Of a stretch of 11,469 nucleotides of DNA, positions 1 through 6,370 are shown in pieces (within the stretch, counting starts at the first letter, position 1; each line of letters opens with the position of its first letter). The DNA comes from an uncultured Coriobacteriaceae bacterium (GTDB lineage: Bacteria > Actinomycetota > Coriobacteriia > Coriobacteriales > UMGS124). The translations under genes were made by a program, and so were the position numbers. The stretch spans positions 1 to 11,469 of the forward strand of contig USJP01000019.1 of the NCBI GenBank assembly GCA_900555105.1. The letters run 5' to 3'. The notes under the pieces were generated by a model that worked only from the letters and a program-made list of their open reading frames with translations, had not been told where the DNA came from and searched no databases.

Positions 1-62
1 TCTGGGGGTATTGGGAACGGCACGGTGCTATGTCAACGGTGGTCTAACACAGAGAAATTCAA

Positions 63-1640
63 ATGAGGGGAAGCAAGAGAGACGTGACCAACAAGCAATC
101 GAGGACACAGGCGAACCAGCGCGGACGAGAGAATCAGGAAACAGGATTTCAAGCCTCAAACGCCGTAGAACAGCCGGCGAGCAACGGAAGTCCGCTCCCC
201 CGAGATGGGTCCCTTGCGCTTCAAATGATTGTAGGCTTCGGTCTGCTTCTCTGCTTCATCACCATGCAAAGCCTGATGGGAAGCAAGCTGCCATCACTGA
301 CGATGAGCCTGGGTTATGCGCCGCTCATCATTCAGCGCTGCCTTGAAGCAATTACCTTTTTGGCGGCAGCGCTTCTCTCCTCGCGCGTACAACAACTCGC
401 AAGCCGCACCCTGCTGATGTGGACATGCAGCGCCGCACTGATTGGCGAAGTAGTCATTGAAGGGGTGACAGTCCTAGGCGTGCTCCCCTTCAATGGCGCT
501 GTGCTGAGTCACCTCGCATATTGCCTAGTAGGCAGCATCGCCCCTGGTATTCTATGGATGGCTTGGATTGAGCTGTATGCTCGCCTCGATATACGGCGCG
601 TGACCCTCCTGTTTTTGGGAGCCAACGTACTCCAAGCACTGCTGACGCTCCTTATGAGTCTTCAGGCGCTTTCTGCCATCGTTTTGACGTTCATGGTCGC
701 ACTACCGCTTCTAAGCGTCATGCTGCTTGTACGAGCGTCGAGGCGTTTGCGCGGCCTTGACTCACCCAAAGTCGAACCAGGACCTACACCTGTAGATTCT
801 GATGCCGTATCAACCTCCAGCTTCCCACTCGCACCCGTATGCCTTATGGCGACGTTTACGCTCGCAAACGTCTTTGCACGCGACATGTTGCCTGTGGAAG
901 ATCGTCCGTGGGCCACCGTGGGCGTCCTTGCCTGCCTCGTCGTGCTCGCAGTCGCCTTTCGCCGCTCAGACATGCGCTTTAACCTGTGGCCCCTCTGTGC
1001 CGTTGCGTTTCCCTTAACCCTTGCTGGGCTCTTTGGCCTCTTGCTAACCTCACCTGTATGGGATATTCCTGCGACGTTGCTGACCCACGCCGGGGAGACG
1101 CTCTTCGGTGTCTTCATCACCGTTGTGCTTTGCAACGTGGCCTTTCGCTATGGCACGAACGCCTTATACCTGTTTGGCATCACGAAAGCAGTCGGGAGCA
1201 TTTCAGCCCTGGCAGGCGCCTTGTTCGCGTTTAAGGGTTCGCCTTGGGAGCACGACGCCTTCATCCTACTGATTGCCGGCATGGCGCTCGCCCTCACCGT
1301 GTGCTATATCGCCCTCAGTTGGAAAAAGACAGGTGAGATAACCTGGGGCGTCGACGAGGAATCCGCTACGACGAGAGAAACCATTTGTGCAACCAACGGC
1401 TCATTTGAGACCAGCATGCAGGCGATCTGCTCAAAGGCAGCATTCGAGTACGGCCTCACGCGTCGTGAAGAGGAGGTGCTCGGCCTCCTCATGCGAGACA
1501 TGACCGCCCAACAAATCGAAGACACCCTTTGTGTGAGCAACTCAACCGTGAAGTCTCACACCCATGCCGTGTATCAGAAAATCAACGTACACAGCCGCTC
1601 CGAACTCATAGAGAAGCTGGAGGCGCCCTCCCGTCCCTAA
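63..1640 (+). CDS. Membrane-bound LuxR-family transcriptional regulator
   Basis: The 525-aa product has a hydrophilic N-terminus (about residues 1-52), a long run of hydrophobic segments (about 55-420) consistent with 10-12 membrane helices, a polar linker and a C-terminal LuxR/GerE helix-turn-helix at about residues 463-522. That domain shows the usual order: LTRREEEVLGLL, then the ..QIEDTLCVSNSTVKSH recognition helix, then VYQKINVHSRSEL. No receiver domain is present, so the membrane part is the likely sensor. Such multi-helix LuxR proteins are abundant in Eggerthellaceae and often regulate neighbouring reductase genes; its own target is not visible because the upstream neighbour lies outside the window. 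The ATG at 63 has only a weak ribosome site; an internal ATG at 225, just before the first membrane helix, is an alternative start. The ligand is unknown. Family confidence is high. Confidence 0.9.
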   Translation: MRGSKRDVTNKQSRTQANQRGRENQETGFQASNAVEQPASNGSPLPRDGSLALQMIVGFGLLLCFITMQSLMGSKLPSLTMSLGYAPLIIQRCLEAITFLAAALLSSRVQQLASRTLLMWTCSAALIGEVVIEGVTVLGVLPFNGAVLSHLAYCLVGSIAPGILWMAWIELYARLDIRRVTLLFLGANVLQALLTLLMSLQALSAIVLTFMVALPLLSVMLLVRASRRLRGLDSPKVEPGPTPVDSDAVSTSSFPLAPVCLMATFTLANVFARDMLPVEDRPWATVGVLACLVVLAVAFRRSDMRFNLWPLCAVAFPLTLAGLFGLLLTSPVWDIPATLLTHAGETLFGVFITVVLCNVAFRYGTNALYLFGITKAVGSISALAGALFAFKGSPWEHDAFILLIAGMALALTVCYIALSWKKTGEITWGVDEESATTRETICATNGSFETSMQAICSKAAFEYGLTRREEEVLGLLMRDMTAQQIEDTLCVSNSTVKSHTHAVYQKINVHSRSELIEKLEAPSRP

Positions 1641-1666
1641 AAAACGCGACATGTTTGCGTTTTAAT
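1641..1666 (+). terminator. Hairpin after the first LuxR gene, probable terminator
   Basis: Immediately after the TAA stop, AAAACGC (1641-1647) can pair with GCGTTTT (1657-1663) around a 9-base loop. The second arm ends in a T-run. The stem is short and AT-rich, so it is a modest terminator at best. The same bases also supply one arm of the 16-bp inverted repeat at 1650-1665, so their role may be regulatory instead. Confidence 0.45.
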
Positions 1667-1769
1667 CCGGGCGACCCTGATGCCGCTTGTCTGGTCACGT
1701 AATCTACCAGGGAAAACGCGTGGTCGAGAAGCTGGTATGCTTCCCGGTGCGATTTAAAACGCAAACATG
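1650..1769. repeat. 16-bp perfect inverted repeat flanking an 88-bp spacer
   Basis: CATGTTTGCGTTTTAA at 1650-1665 is the exact reverse complement of TTAAAACGCAAACATG at 1754-1769. The pair fills most of the gap between the LuxR regulator and the toxin-antitoxin operon. The right arm ends just upstream of the likely -35 region of the antitoxin promoter. I see no matching target-site duplication outside the arms and no gene between them. It could be a pair of operator sites, a long-range RNA hairpin, or the remnant of a very small mobile element. The repeat is directly visible; its function is not. Confidence 0.7.
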
Positions 1770-1770
1770 C

Positions 1771-1799
1771 AGGGTTTTTCGACCCTTGCGCGGTATAAT
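1771..1799 (+). promoter_or_regulatory. Probable promoter of the toxin-antitoxin operon with overlapping hairpin
   Basis: A perfect -10 hexamer, TATAAT, lies at 1794-1799, about 25 bases before the GTG start, giving a leader of roughly 18-20 bases. The -35 is poor (AGGGTT at 1771-1776 by spacing). AGGGT (1771-1775) can pair with ACCCT (1782-1786), and CGCA (1760-1763) with TGCG (1787-1790), so an imperfect dyad lies over the promoter. This is the usual position for a toxin-antitoxin autoregulatory operator. Confidence 0.55.
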
Positions 1800-1824
1800 C
1801 AGCCAGGTTTGAGAGGGGGGGTCC

Positions 1825-2121
1825 GTGGCACAGCAAAAAAAGGACGGCATCGTCCACGTGCGCGTGAACGCCGATGACAAGGAAGCTGCCGAGGCAATAT
1901 ATGCCGATATGGGCACAAGCCTGTCCGAAGCGGTGCGCATGTTCATCCATGAGAGCATCAAGCTCAACACATTGCCGTTTCGCCCCGTCTCGGGCCTGAC
2001 CAAAGGAAAGATGCGAGCTGCGGGCGCCCTGCACATCTACGCCGACAAAAAGATGCGCGAGACCGAACGCGAGGCTTGGATCAAGTCGCTGAGCAAGAAA
2101 TATGAAGACGCTAATAGATGA
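1825..2121 (+). CDS. RelB/DinJ-family antitoxin
   Basis: The 98-aa protein has the RelB/DinJ layout. The N-terminal ribbon-helix-helix region (about residues 8-45) has the strand GIVHVRVNADDK, then a helix with KEAAEAIYADMG and the family-typical TSLSEAVRMFIHESI. A basic, polar C-terminal tail follows, of the kind that wraps the toxin. Translation starts at a GTG (1825-1827) preceded by the purine-rich GAGAGGGGGG at 1811-1820. Its last 20 bases overlap the next gene, so the two are translationally linked. It should neutralise the downstream toxin and repress its own promoter by binding the dyad upstream. RelB/DinJ antitoxins more often pair with RelE/YafQ ribonucleases; here the partner looks like a PIN protein. 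Confidence 0.85.
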   Translation: MAQQKKDGIVHVRVNADDKEAAEAIYADMGTSLSEAVRMFIHESIKLNTLPFRPVSGLTKGKMRAAGALHIYADKKMRETEREAWIKSLSKKYEDANR

Positions 2122-2476
2122 GACCTACATGCTGCGCTACGTGCTGCAGGATGAAAAAGAGATGTTCGAGCTGGCGAGCGCCCTCATAGCCGGGGGTCAA
2201 GCCTACACCTACCCCGAGTACATCGCACGCACCGCCATCACGCTGCGCGACGTATACCGCGTGCCGCGCTCGCAGATTGCCTATGTGCTCAACATGCTGC
2301 TCGACGACGTGTTTGTCGTCGACGAGGACGTGGTGCGCTGCGCGAACAGGCTTTTCGGCACCACCATCCTCGATTACCTCGACTGTCTGAGCGCCGCCCG
2401 CTCCATCGTGCGCGGCGAGAGCATCGCAAGTTTCGAGAAACCCCTGCTGGGCCGCGTGCTCAACCAGCAGATGTAG
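2102..2476 (+). CDS. PIN-domain toxin (putative VapC-like ribonuclease)
   Basis: The 124-aa protein fits a PIN-domain nuclease in length, operon position and acidic residue pattern. D6 in the first strand (TLIDETYM), E39 (YTYPEYIART), D91 or D94 (ILDYLDCLSAAR) and E112 in SFEKPL are the probable metal-binding residues. In most PIN toxins the last motif is FD rather than FE, and the residue after the first Asp is usually followed by an Asn or Ser, so the active site is slightly non-standard. PIN toxins cut specific RNAs, often tRNA or rRNA loops; the target cannot be told from sequence. The ATG at 2102 lies inside the antitoxin gene (20-base overlap), which supports co-translation and identity as its partner. 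Confidence 0.75.
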   Translation: MKTLIDETYMLRYVLQDEKEMFELASALIAGGQAYTYPEYIARTAITLRDVYRVPRSQIAYVLNMLLDDVFVVDEDVVRCANRLFGTTILDYLDCLSAARSIVRGESIASFEKPLLGRVLNQQM

Positions 2477-2485
2477 CCTTTGCCG

Positions 2486-2505
2486 AGTCGGTACTAAATA
2501 CCACT
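2486..2505. terminator. Small hairpin between convergent genes
   Basis: AGT-C-GGTA (2486-2493) can pair with TACC-ACT (2499-2505) with one bulged C and a five-base loop. It sits in the 58-base gap where the toxin gene and the FNT channel gene converge, so it could end transcripts from either side. Neither side has a clear T-run, so this is a weak call. Confidence 0.25.
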
Positions 2506-2534
2506 GAAAACGTAACACAGGCATGCCCAAAGCC

Positions 2535-3380
2535 CTACTTCTCAGCCTTCTTGCGATAGACGAACCAGTACACGAGGCCCACGAACACCGCGCCGCCCAC
2601 GATGTTGCCCAGGGTAGCAGCGGAGATGTTGTACACGATGCCCGAGAGGTTGAGCACGTCAGCAGCCGCGGCAACCGAGGCGCCGAAGCCGTTGTTGTAG
2701 GCAACAAGGCCCATGGGCAGGAAGAACATGTTGGCCACGCAGTGCTCGAAACCGCAGGCCACGAATGCCATGACGGGGAAGACGCTCGTAAAGATCTTGT
2801 CGATGACGCTCTTGCCCGCAAAGCCCATCCACACAGCCAGGCACACGAGGATGTTGCACATGATGCCGCGGAAGAAGATGGTGCCCCACGACAGGTTGAT
2901 CTTGGAGGTGGCCACAGCGACCATGGTGTCGCCCACCGCGCCGCCGTTCATGCTCCAAGTGCCGCAGGCGTAGATGATGGCCACAAGCACCAGCGAGCCT
3001 ACAAGGTTGCCGAGCCACACGATAACCCAGTTCTTGGCAAGACTGCCCCAAGAGAACTTCTTCGACATGGCACCGATGACCATAAGGCTGTTACCGGTAA
3101 AAAGCTCGCTGCCGGCAACGATAACGCAAACGAGGCCCAGACCGAACGACAGGCCGCACAGCAGCTGCGCCGCGCCGAACGAAAGCGCGGCGTCGCTCTT
3201 GACGACCGTCATAAAAAGCGCGCCCATGCCAATCTGCATGCCAGCCATAAGCGCAAGAACCAGCACACGGCTCAGACTGTTTGTGGCCTTACCAAGGCCC
3301 ACTGCCTCGGCCTTTGCCTCTTGAGCAGCCGCCGACAGGCAGTTGGGGTCGGGTATGACGATGTCGTGCAAATCGCTCAT
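2535..3380 (-). CDS. Formate/nitrite transporter (FNT) family channel
   Basis: The 281-aa protein matches FNT channels in length and in their signature segments. AGSELFTGN (residues 89-97) is the broken-helix/omega-loop region. CNILVCLAVW (175-184) and GFEHCVANM (210-218) follow, the last containing the conserved pore histidine H213. Six membrane helices are expected, and FNT proteins form pentamers in the cytoplasmic membrane. Members carry formate (FocA), nitrite (NirC) or hydrosulfide; the residues I can see do not separate these, and no formate-lyase or nitrite-reductase gene is adjacent. The ATG at 3380 has a good ribosome site, AAGGAG at 3389-3394. The gene is the last of a minus-strand run; 48 bases separate it from the stop of the broken small gene upstream. 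The family call is firm; the substrate is open. Confidence 0.92.
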   Translation of the reverse strand: MSDLHDIVIPDPNCLSAAAQEAKAEAVGLGKATNSLSRVLVLALMAGMQIGMGALFMTVVKSDAALSFGAAQLLCGLSFGLGLVCVIVAGSELFTGNSLMVIGAMSKKFSWGSLAKNWVIVWLGNLVGSLVLVAIIYACGTWSMNGGAVGDTMVAVATSKINLSWGTIFFRGIMCNILVCLAVWMGFAGKSVIDKIFTSVFPVMAFVACGFEHCVANMFFLPMGLVAYNNGFGASVAAAADVLNLSGIVYNISAATLGNIVGGAVFVGLVYWFVYRKKAEK

Positions 3381-3428
3381 CTTAAACGCTCCTTACCACG
3401 TGCGGGGCCGATCGCACAATCGCCTGCT

Positions 3429-3796
3429 CTACACAGGCAAATGCGAGAAGTCCGCCCCTTGCTTGAGGAACTCGTAAATCCTCTCGACGCTTCCGAGCAC
3501 CTCGGGCGTGAGGGGCTCCATGAATTGGCCTGGAGGACCGCAAGCATACCGCAAAGCCCGTCGAAGACTTCACGTACGCCGTCTGCCTCCGGCCCAGCGG
3601 CAGGTTCCTTCTTCAAATCCTCGAAAGCAAGCACGAGAACCTCGAGGTTCGTTTGGTCGATCTGGATCTCCCAATGGCGCATGATCGCCTCAAGCTTATA
3701 GCGCGCGGCCCCTTCGGGGAAACAAGCCACAAGCTGCGGGAACGCGTAACCCACGGCCTGGCCGGTCAGGATGAAGAAGCGGATCGCGACGAGCAT
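3429..3796 (-). pseudogene. Small unrecognised gene with a one-base frameshift
   Basis: The frame opened by the ATG at 3796 encodes a mostly helical sequence (MLVAIRFFILTG..., ...KLEAIMRHWEIQIDQTNLEV..., ...GVREVFDGLCGMLA) with a good coding pattern down to about 3540. After that point the pattern jumps to another frame, which reads GPPGQFMEPLTPEVLGSVER, then IYEFLKQGADFSHLPV, then TAG at 3431-3429. This frame has strong G/C third positions; continuing in the first frame gives an untypical Ser/Arg/Cys-rich tail that runs into the start of the FNT gene. Adding one base between 3540 and 3539 (GCG to GCN-GGT) restores a protein of about 122 aa. The start overlaps the end of the phosphotransferase gene by 31 bases. 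The sequence may hold a real mutation, a sequencing error or programmed frameshifting. I do not recognise the family. Confidence 0.65.
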
Positions 3797-4947
3797 CGGG
3801 GTCCCAGATAACGCGCGGCCAACGCAAGCGTGTCTTGCTTCCATGCAGAGAGCAAGGCGGGGACAGGGTCGGAATCATGCCTGGTAGCAAGCCATGCGGT
3901 GAGTTGGAGACGGCGCATCATAATGAGCGAGGGAATGACGGCCATATCCGTCTCTTCAAGGGGATGCACGGTGGACGCAGCCCGATACCCCTCGAGCCAT
4001 GCGACAATGAGATCGGGCACATCCGGGCGCCCCTCTATGAAGCTGAGTGAAGCGGCGAGGTCGAAGAGGTGCCAGCTGTAGGCACAGTCGTCAAAATCGA
4101 GAAGCTTGAGAATATCGCCTTCTACGAGGAGATTTGCAAGGCGCATGTCGGCATGGATGAGTCCAAAACGCTCGCGGGGTTTGCCATAAGCGGCCAAAGT
4201 TGTGCGAATACGCGTCTCAGCGCGCTCCAGAAGACGCCTTTCCTGGGGGACAAAGTCTGCGAAGTCACGCCAGTTGCCCCAGGGGGCGTTAGGGCCAAGC
4301 GCGGTGTCACAGTCCCAGACAGGACGGGCGATGGGCGGTATGAAGGAGGCACGGGGCACAGCGGCAACCCCAAGACCACACATCTGTTCGCCCAGTGTAG
4401 TGCCAGGCCTTGGCCCCTGGTTTAGTTCACACAACGCAGCGGTAAACGTCTCAAACTCCTGGTCATGCTCATGCAGCGTAGCGGCAAGCGAACCGAGGCG
4501 ACGGAAGAGGCGGCACATCGTCTCCCCATCCCCCTCGTCGGGAGTCACTCCATCCATATATGCAAAGGCAACCCCGTGAAATACGCTACCGTCAGGCAAC
4601 GTCACAGCTTGAACGGCGGAACCATCGAGGGCCGGTATCGGACGAATGATTTCGATGCCTTCAAGTTTTACTTCATTGTTGAGATGGAAGAGCCAATCGA
4701 TTTCCGCCTGCAATTCCCTCAGGCTTCGATACCCAGGGCGGCATATGCGCAGTGTTGCAACCGGTTTCCCGTTTTGCCTGGTCACACGGTATGTATGATT
4801 CTCGGAGTAACACAGCGGTTCAAGCACACAGCCAATAAAACCATAACGTTCAAGTAAAACATTAGCTGCTATGTCGAATGAGGATCCTGCGGATTCAGAC
4901 CCCGGATTGGGCACGGCATCTTCCCGCATGCCTGGTTCGTCGACCAT
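3766..4947 (-). CDS. APH/choline-kinase-fold phosphotransferase
   Basis: The 393-aa protein has the aminoglycoside phosphotransferase/choline kinase fold. An N-lobe contains NHTYRVTRQNGKPVATLRI (about residues 50-68) with the expected nucleotide-binding Lys/Arg region. The C-lobe Brenner motif is LIHADMRLANLL (H265, D267, N272), followed by LLDFDDC (D284/D286), the metal-binding Asp. The family phosphorylates small-molecule hydroxyls or proteins; members include choline kinase, homoserine kinase II and the stress kinase SrkA. Nothing points to antibiotics. The frame stays open upstream to 5205, but that part overlaps the exporter gene and is low-complexity, so I choose the ATG at 4947. It is preceded by GGAGGGG with good spacing and lies 23 bases after the exporter stop. 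It is very likely cotranscribed with the exporter, so the two may act on related compounds (inferred). Confidence 0.82.
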   Translation of the reverse strand: MVDEPGMREDAVPNPGSESAGSSFDIAANVLLERYGFIGCVLEPLCYSENHTYRVTRQNGKPVATLRICRPGYRSLRELQAEIDWLFHLNNEVKLEGIEIIRPIPALDGSAVQAVTLPDGSVFHGVAFAYMDGVTPDEGDGETMCRLFRRLGSLAATLHEHDQEFETFTAALCELNQGPRPGTTLGEQMCGLGVAAVPRASFIPPIARPVWDCDTALGPNAPWGNWRDFADFVPQERRLLERAETRIRTTLAAYGKPRERFGLIHADMRLANLLVEGDILKLLDFDDCAYSWHLFDLAASLSFIEGRPDVPDLIVAWLEGYRAASTVHPLEETDMAVIPSLIMMRRLQLTAWLATRHDSDPVPALLSAWKQDTLALAARYLGPRCSSRSASSS

Positions 4948-4970
4948 CTTCCGCCCCTCCAAGCACACAC

Positions 4971-6164
4971 CTAGCGGCCACGCTTGACCAGCCACAGCAT
5001 CACACAAGCCAGCACCAGGCCCACAAGTGTCAAGCCCGATCCCACGAGGCCCGCGCAGTGCATGCCGGGGCCCTCGACCACAAGACCGCCCACAGCAGTG
5101 CCAAACGCGATGCCGACGTTGAACGAGACGGGCTCCAGCGAGCTGGCAAGGGTGAGCGCCTTGGGGCACTTGGAGTTCGCGGTGTGCATGAACATGGAAA
5201 TGCACGGCACCGACTGCACATACATAAGCAAGCCGATGACAAAGATCAGAAGGAGGCTTTCCGGCATCTTGGGAGTCGCGAAATACAGGCCCAGCAGCAC
5301 CGCCGCATCAACGATAAAGAGCGGGATGAGCGCCTTGACGCCAAACTTGGAATCGACCCAGCCCGACAGCAGATTCGAGAAGAACGTGACGGCACCATAG
5401 GCCATGAGTGCCATGCTCGCCTCAACATTGCCCATGCCAAGGACATCGATGAAATAGGGCGTCACATAGCCGTAAAAGACGTAGATTGCGCCCACAGCGA
5501 ACATGAAAACGGCCATGCCCACAAGCACGCACGGCTGCTTGAGCAGGACAGCCTGCTCACGGAACGTTGCGGGAACGTCGGTGGCGCCTTCCCGGGGCAT
5601 CAAGGCAATCATCACCGCGCACACCACGACGCACAGCACCAAAACGATTGCCATGTCAACGTGCCAGTTCCAAGTGTCGGCAATCATCTTGCCCGCCGAG
5701 GTCGCAATGACCATGGCAACCGAGAACGCCGCGTAGATGACCGAGATGGCCATGGAGACCTTGCTGGGCCCCAAAAGCTCAGGGATGAACGTCACGCCAA
5801 CAGCAAGAAGCGCCCCCGACACCGAGCCGATCAGGATACGCGAGATAAGCAGGACCTCAAAGTTGGGGGCGATGAGCGACAGAAGGTTGCCCAGGCAAAA
5901 GACGATGCAGTATGCAATGAGCAGATGAAACCGCTTGAAGCGCCCGGTGGTGAGGGCCAACGTGGGCGTTACAAACGCATACGTGACGGCGAAGACGCTG
6001 ATGAGCATGCCAACCTGAGACAAGCCCACGCCATAATCGGCGGCAATCTGCGGGGTAATGCCGATGATGATGAATTCGGAACATCCCAAGGTGAAGCCCA
6101 GGACAACAAGCAGGGCAACGCACACACGCGTGCGGGCAACAGACAGGGATTGTGCGCCAGACAC
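4971..6164 (-). CDS. MFS exporter, AraJ/sugar-efflux-like (DHA1 type)
   Basis: The 397-aa protein has the hydrophobic pattern of a 12-helix major facilitator. The TM1 region carries GFTLGCSEFIIIGITPQIA, as in the AraJ/YdhP/SotB efflux branch. TM2-3 holds the loop LALTTGRFKRFHLL, and TM4-5 holds SRILIGSVSGALLAVG, a DHA1-style motif. A conserved central loop follows at about residues 195-205. Such proteins use proton motive force to expel sugars, drugs or metabolites; the substrate cannot be predicted. Translation starts at GTG (6164) with GAGG six bases upstream. It is the first gene of a probable minus-strand operon with the phosphotransferase 23 bases downstream. Confidence 0.88.
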   Translation of the reverse strand: MSGAQSLSVARTRVCVALLVVLGFTLGCSEFIIIGITPQIAADYGVGLSQVGMLISVFAVTYAFVTPTLALTTGRFKRFHLLIAYCIVFCLGNLLSLIAPNFEVLLISRILIGSVSGALLAVGVTFIPELLGPSKVSMAISVIYAAFSVAMVIATSAGKMIADTWNWHVDMAIVLVLCVVVCAVMIALMPREGATDVPATFREQAVLLKQPCVLVGMAVFMFAVGAIYVFYGYVTPYFIDVLGMGNVEASMALMAYGAVTFFSNLLSGWVDSKFGVKALIPLFIVDAAVLLGLYFATPKMPESLLLIFVIGLLMYVQSVPCISMFMHTANSKCPKALTLASSLEPVSFNVGIAFGTAVGGLVVEGPGMHCAGLVGSGLTLVGLVLACVMLWLVKRGR

Positions 6165-6266
6165 CGAAAACCTCGACTTTCGCGCCCCTCACTCAAGCGA
6201 CGACATGGGGCAAGGGGGCGACACCCACACCGAAGGGCTCAGCCGCGCACCAACGCGCCGAAGCCT

Positions 6267-6295
6267 TTTATGACCGAAAGGATTGTATAAAACAA
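6267..6295 (-). promoter_or_regulatory. Possible promoter of the exporter operon
   Basis: On the minus strand TTGTTT (6295-6290) and CATAAA (6272-6267) are separated by exactly 17 bases. They would start a transcript about 95 bases before the exporter GTG. The -35 lies within the T-tract of the pckA terminator, so the two elements overlap. Both hexamers are imperfect. Confidence 0.3.
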
Positions 6296-6341
6296 AAGCC
6301 GACCGCCGCGCCACTCCATGAGAAGGACGCAGACGGTCGGC
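6290..6341 (-). terminator. Rho-independent terminator of pckA
   Basis: On the minus strand, about 30 bases after the pckA stop, GCCGACCG (6341-6334) can pair perfectly with CGGTCGGC (6305-6298). The transcript then reads TTTTGTTTT. The loop is long (28 bases), but the 8-bp GC-rich stem and the T-tract make this a good intrinsic terminator. It separates pckA from the exporter operon. Confidence 0.75.
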
Positions 6342-6370
6342 CCTATCAGGCAAAGAACTGCGACGACGCG

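Noticed and set aside
1650..1769. Insertion sequence or MITE call for the 16-bp inverted repeat
   Set aside because: There is no target-site duplication, no transposase and no second copy in the window; kept only as a repeat.
1606..2034. Minus-strand frame over the antitoxin gene
   Set aside because: The plus strand has the RelB/DinJ protein with start, ribosome site, promoter and overlap with its toxin.
2523..3701. Long plus-strand reading frame over the FNT gene
   Set aside because: It is rich in His, Ala and Asp without domains, and lies antisense to a clear FNT gene; it is an effect of high-GC codon use.
3766..4947. Antibiotic-resistance call for the APH-fold protein
   Set aside because: The fold is shared by choline, homoserine and protein kinases, and nothing specific to aminoglycoside or macrolide enzymes is visible.
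4948..5205. N-terminal extension of the phosphotransferase to 479 aa
   Set aside because: It overlaps the end of the MFS gene and looks non-coding; the ATG at 4947 has a good ribosome site.
4878..6290. 470-codon plus-strand frame antisense to the MFS exporter
   Set aside because: Low-complexity Arg/His/Asp-rich sequence with no motif; the minus strand carries a convincing membrane protein.
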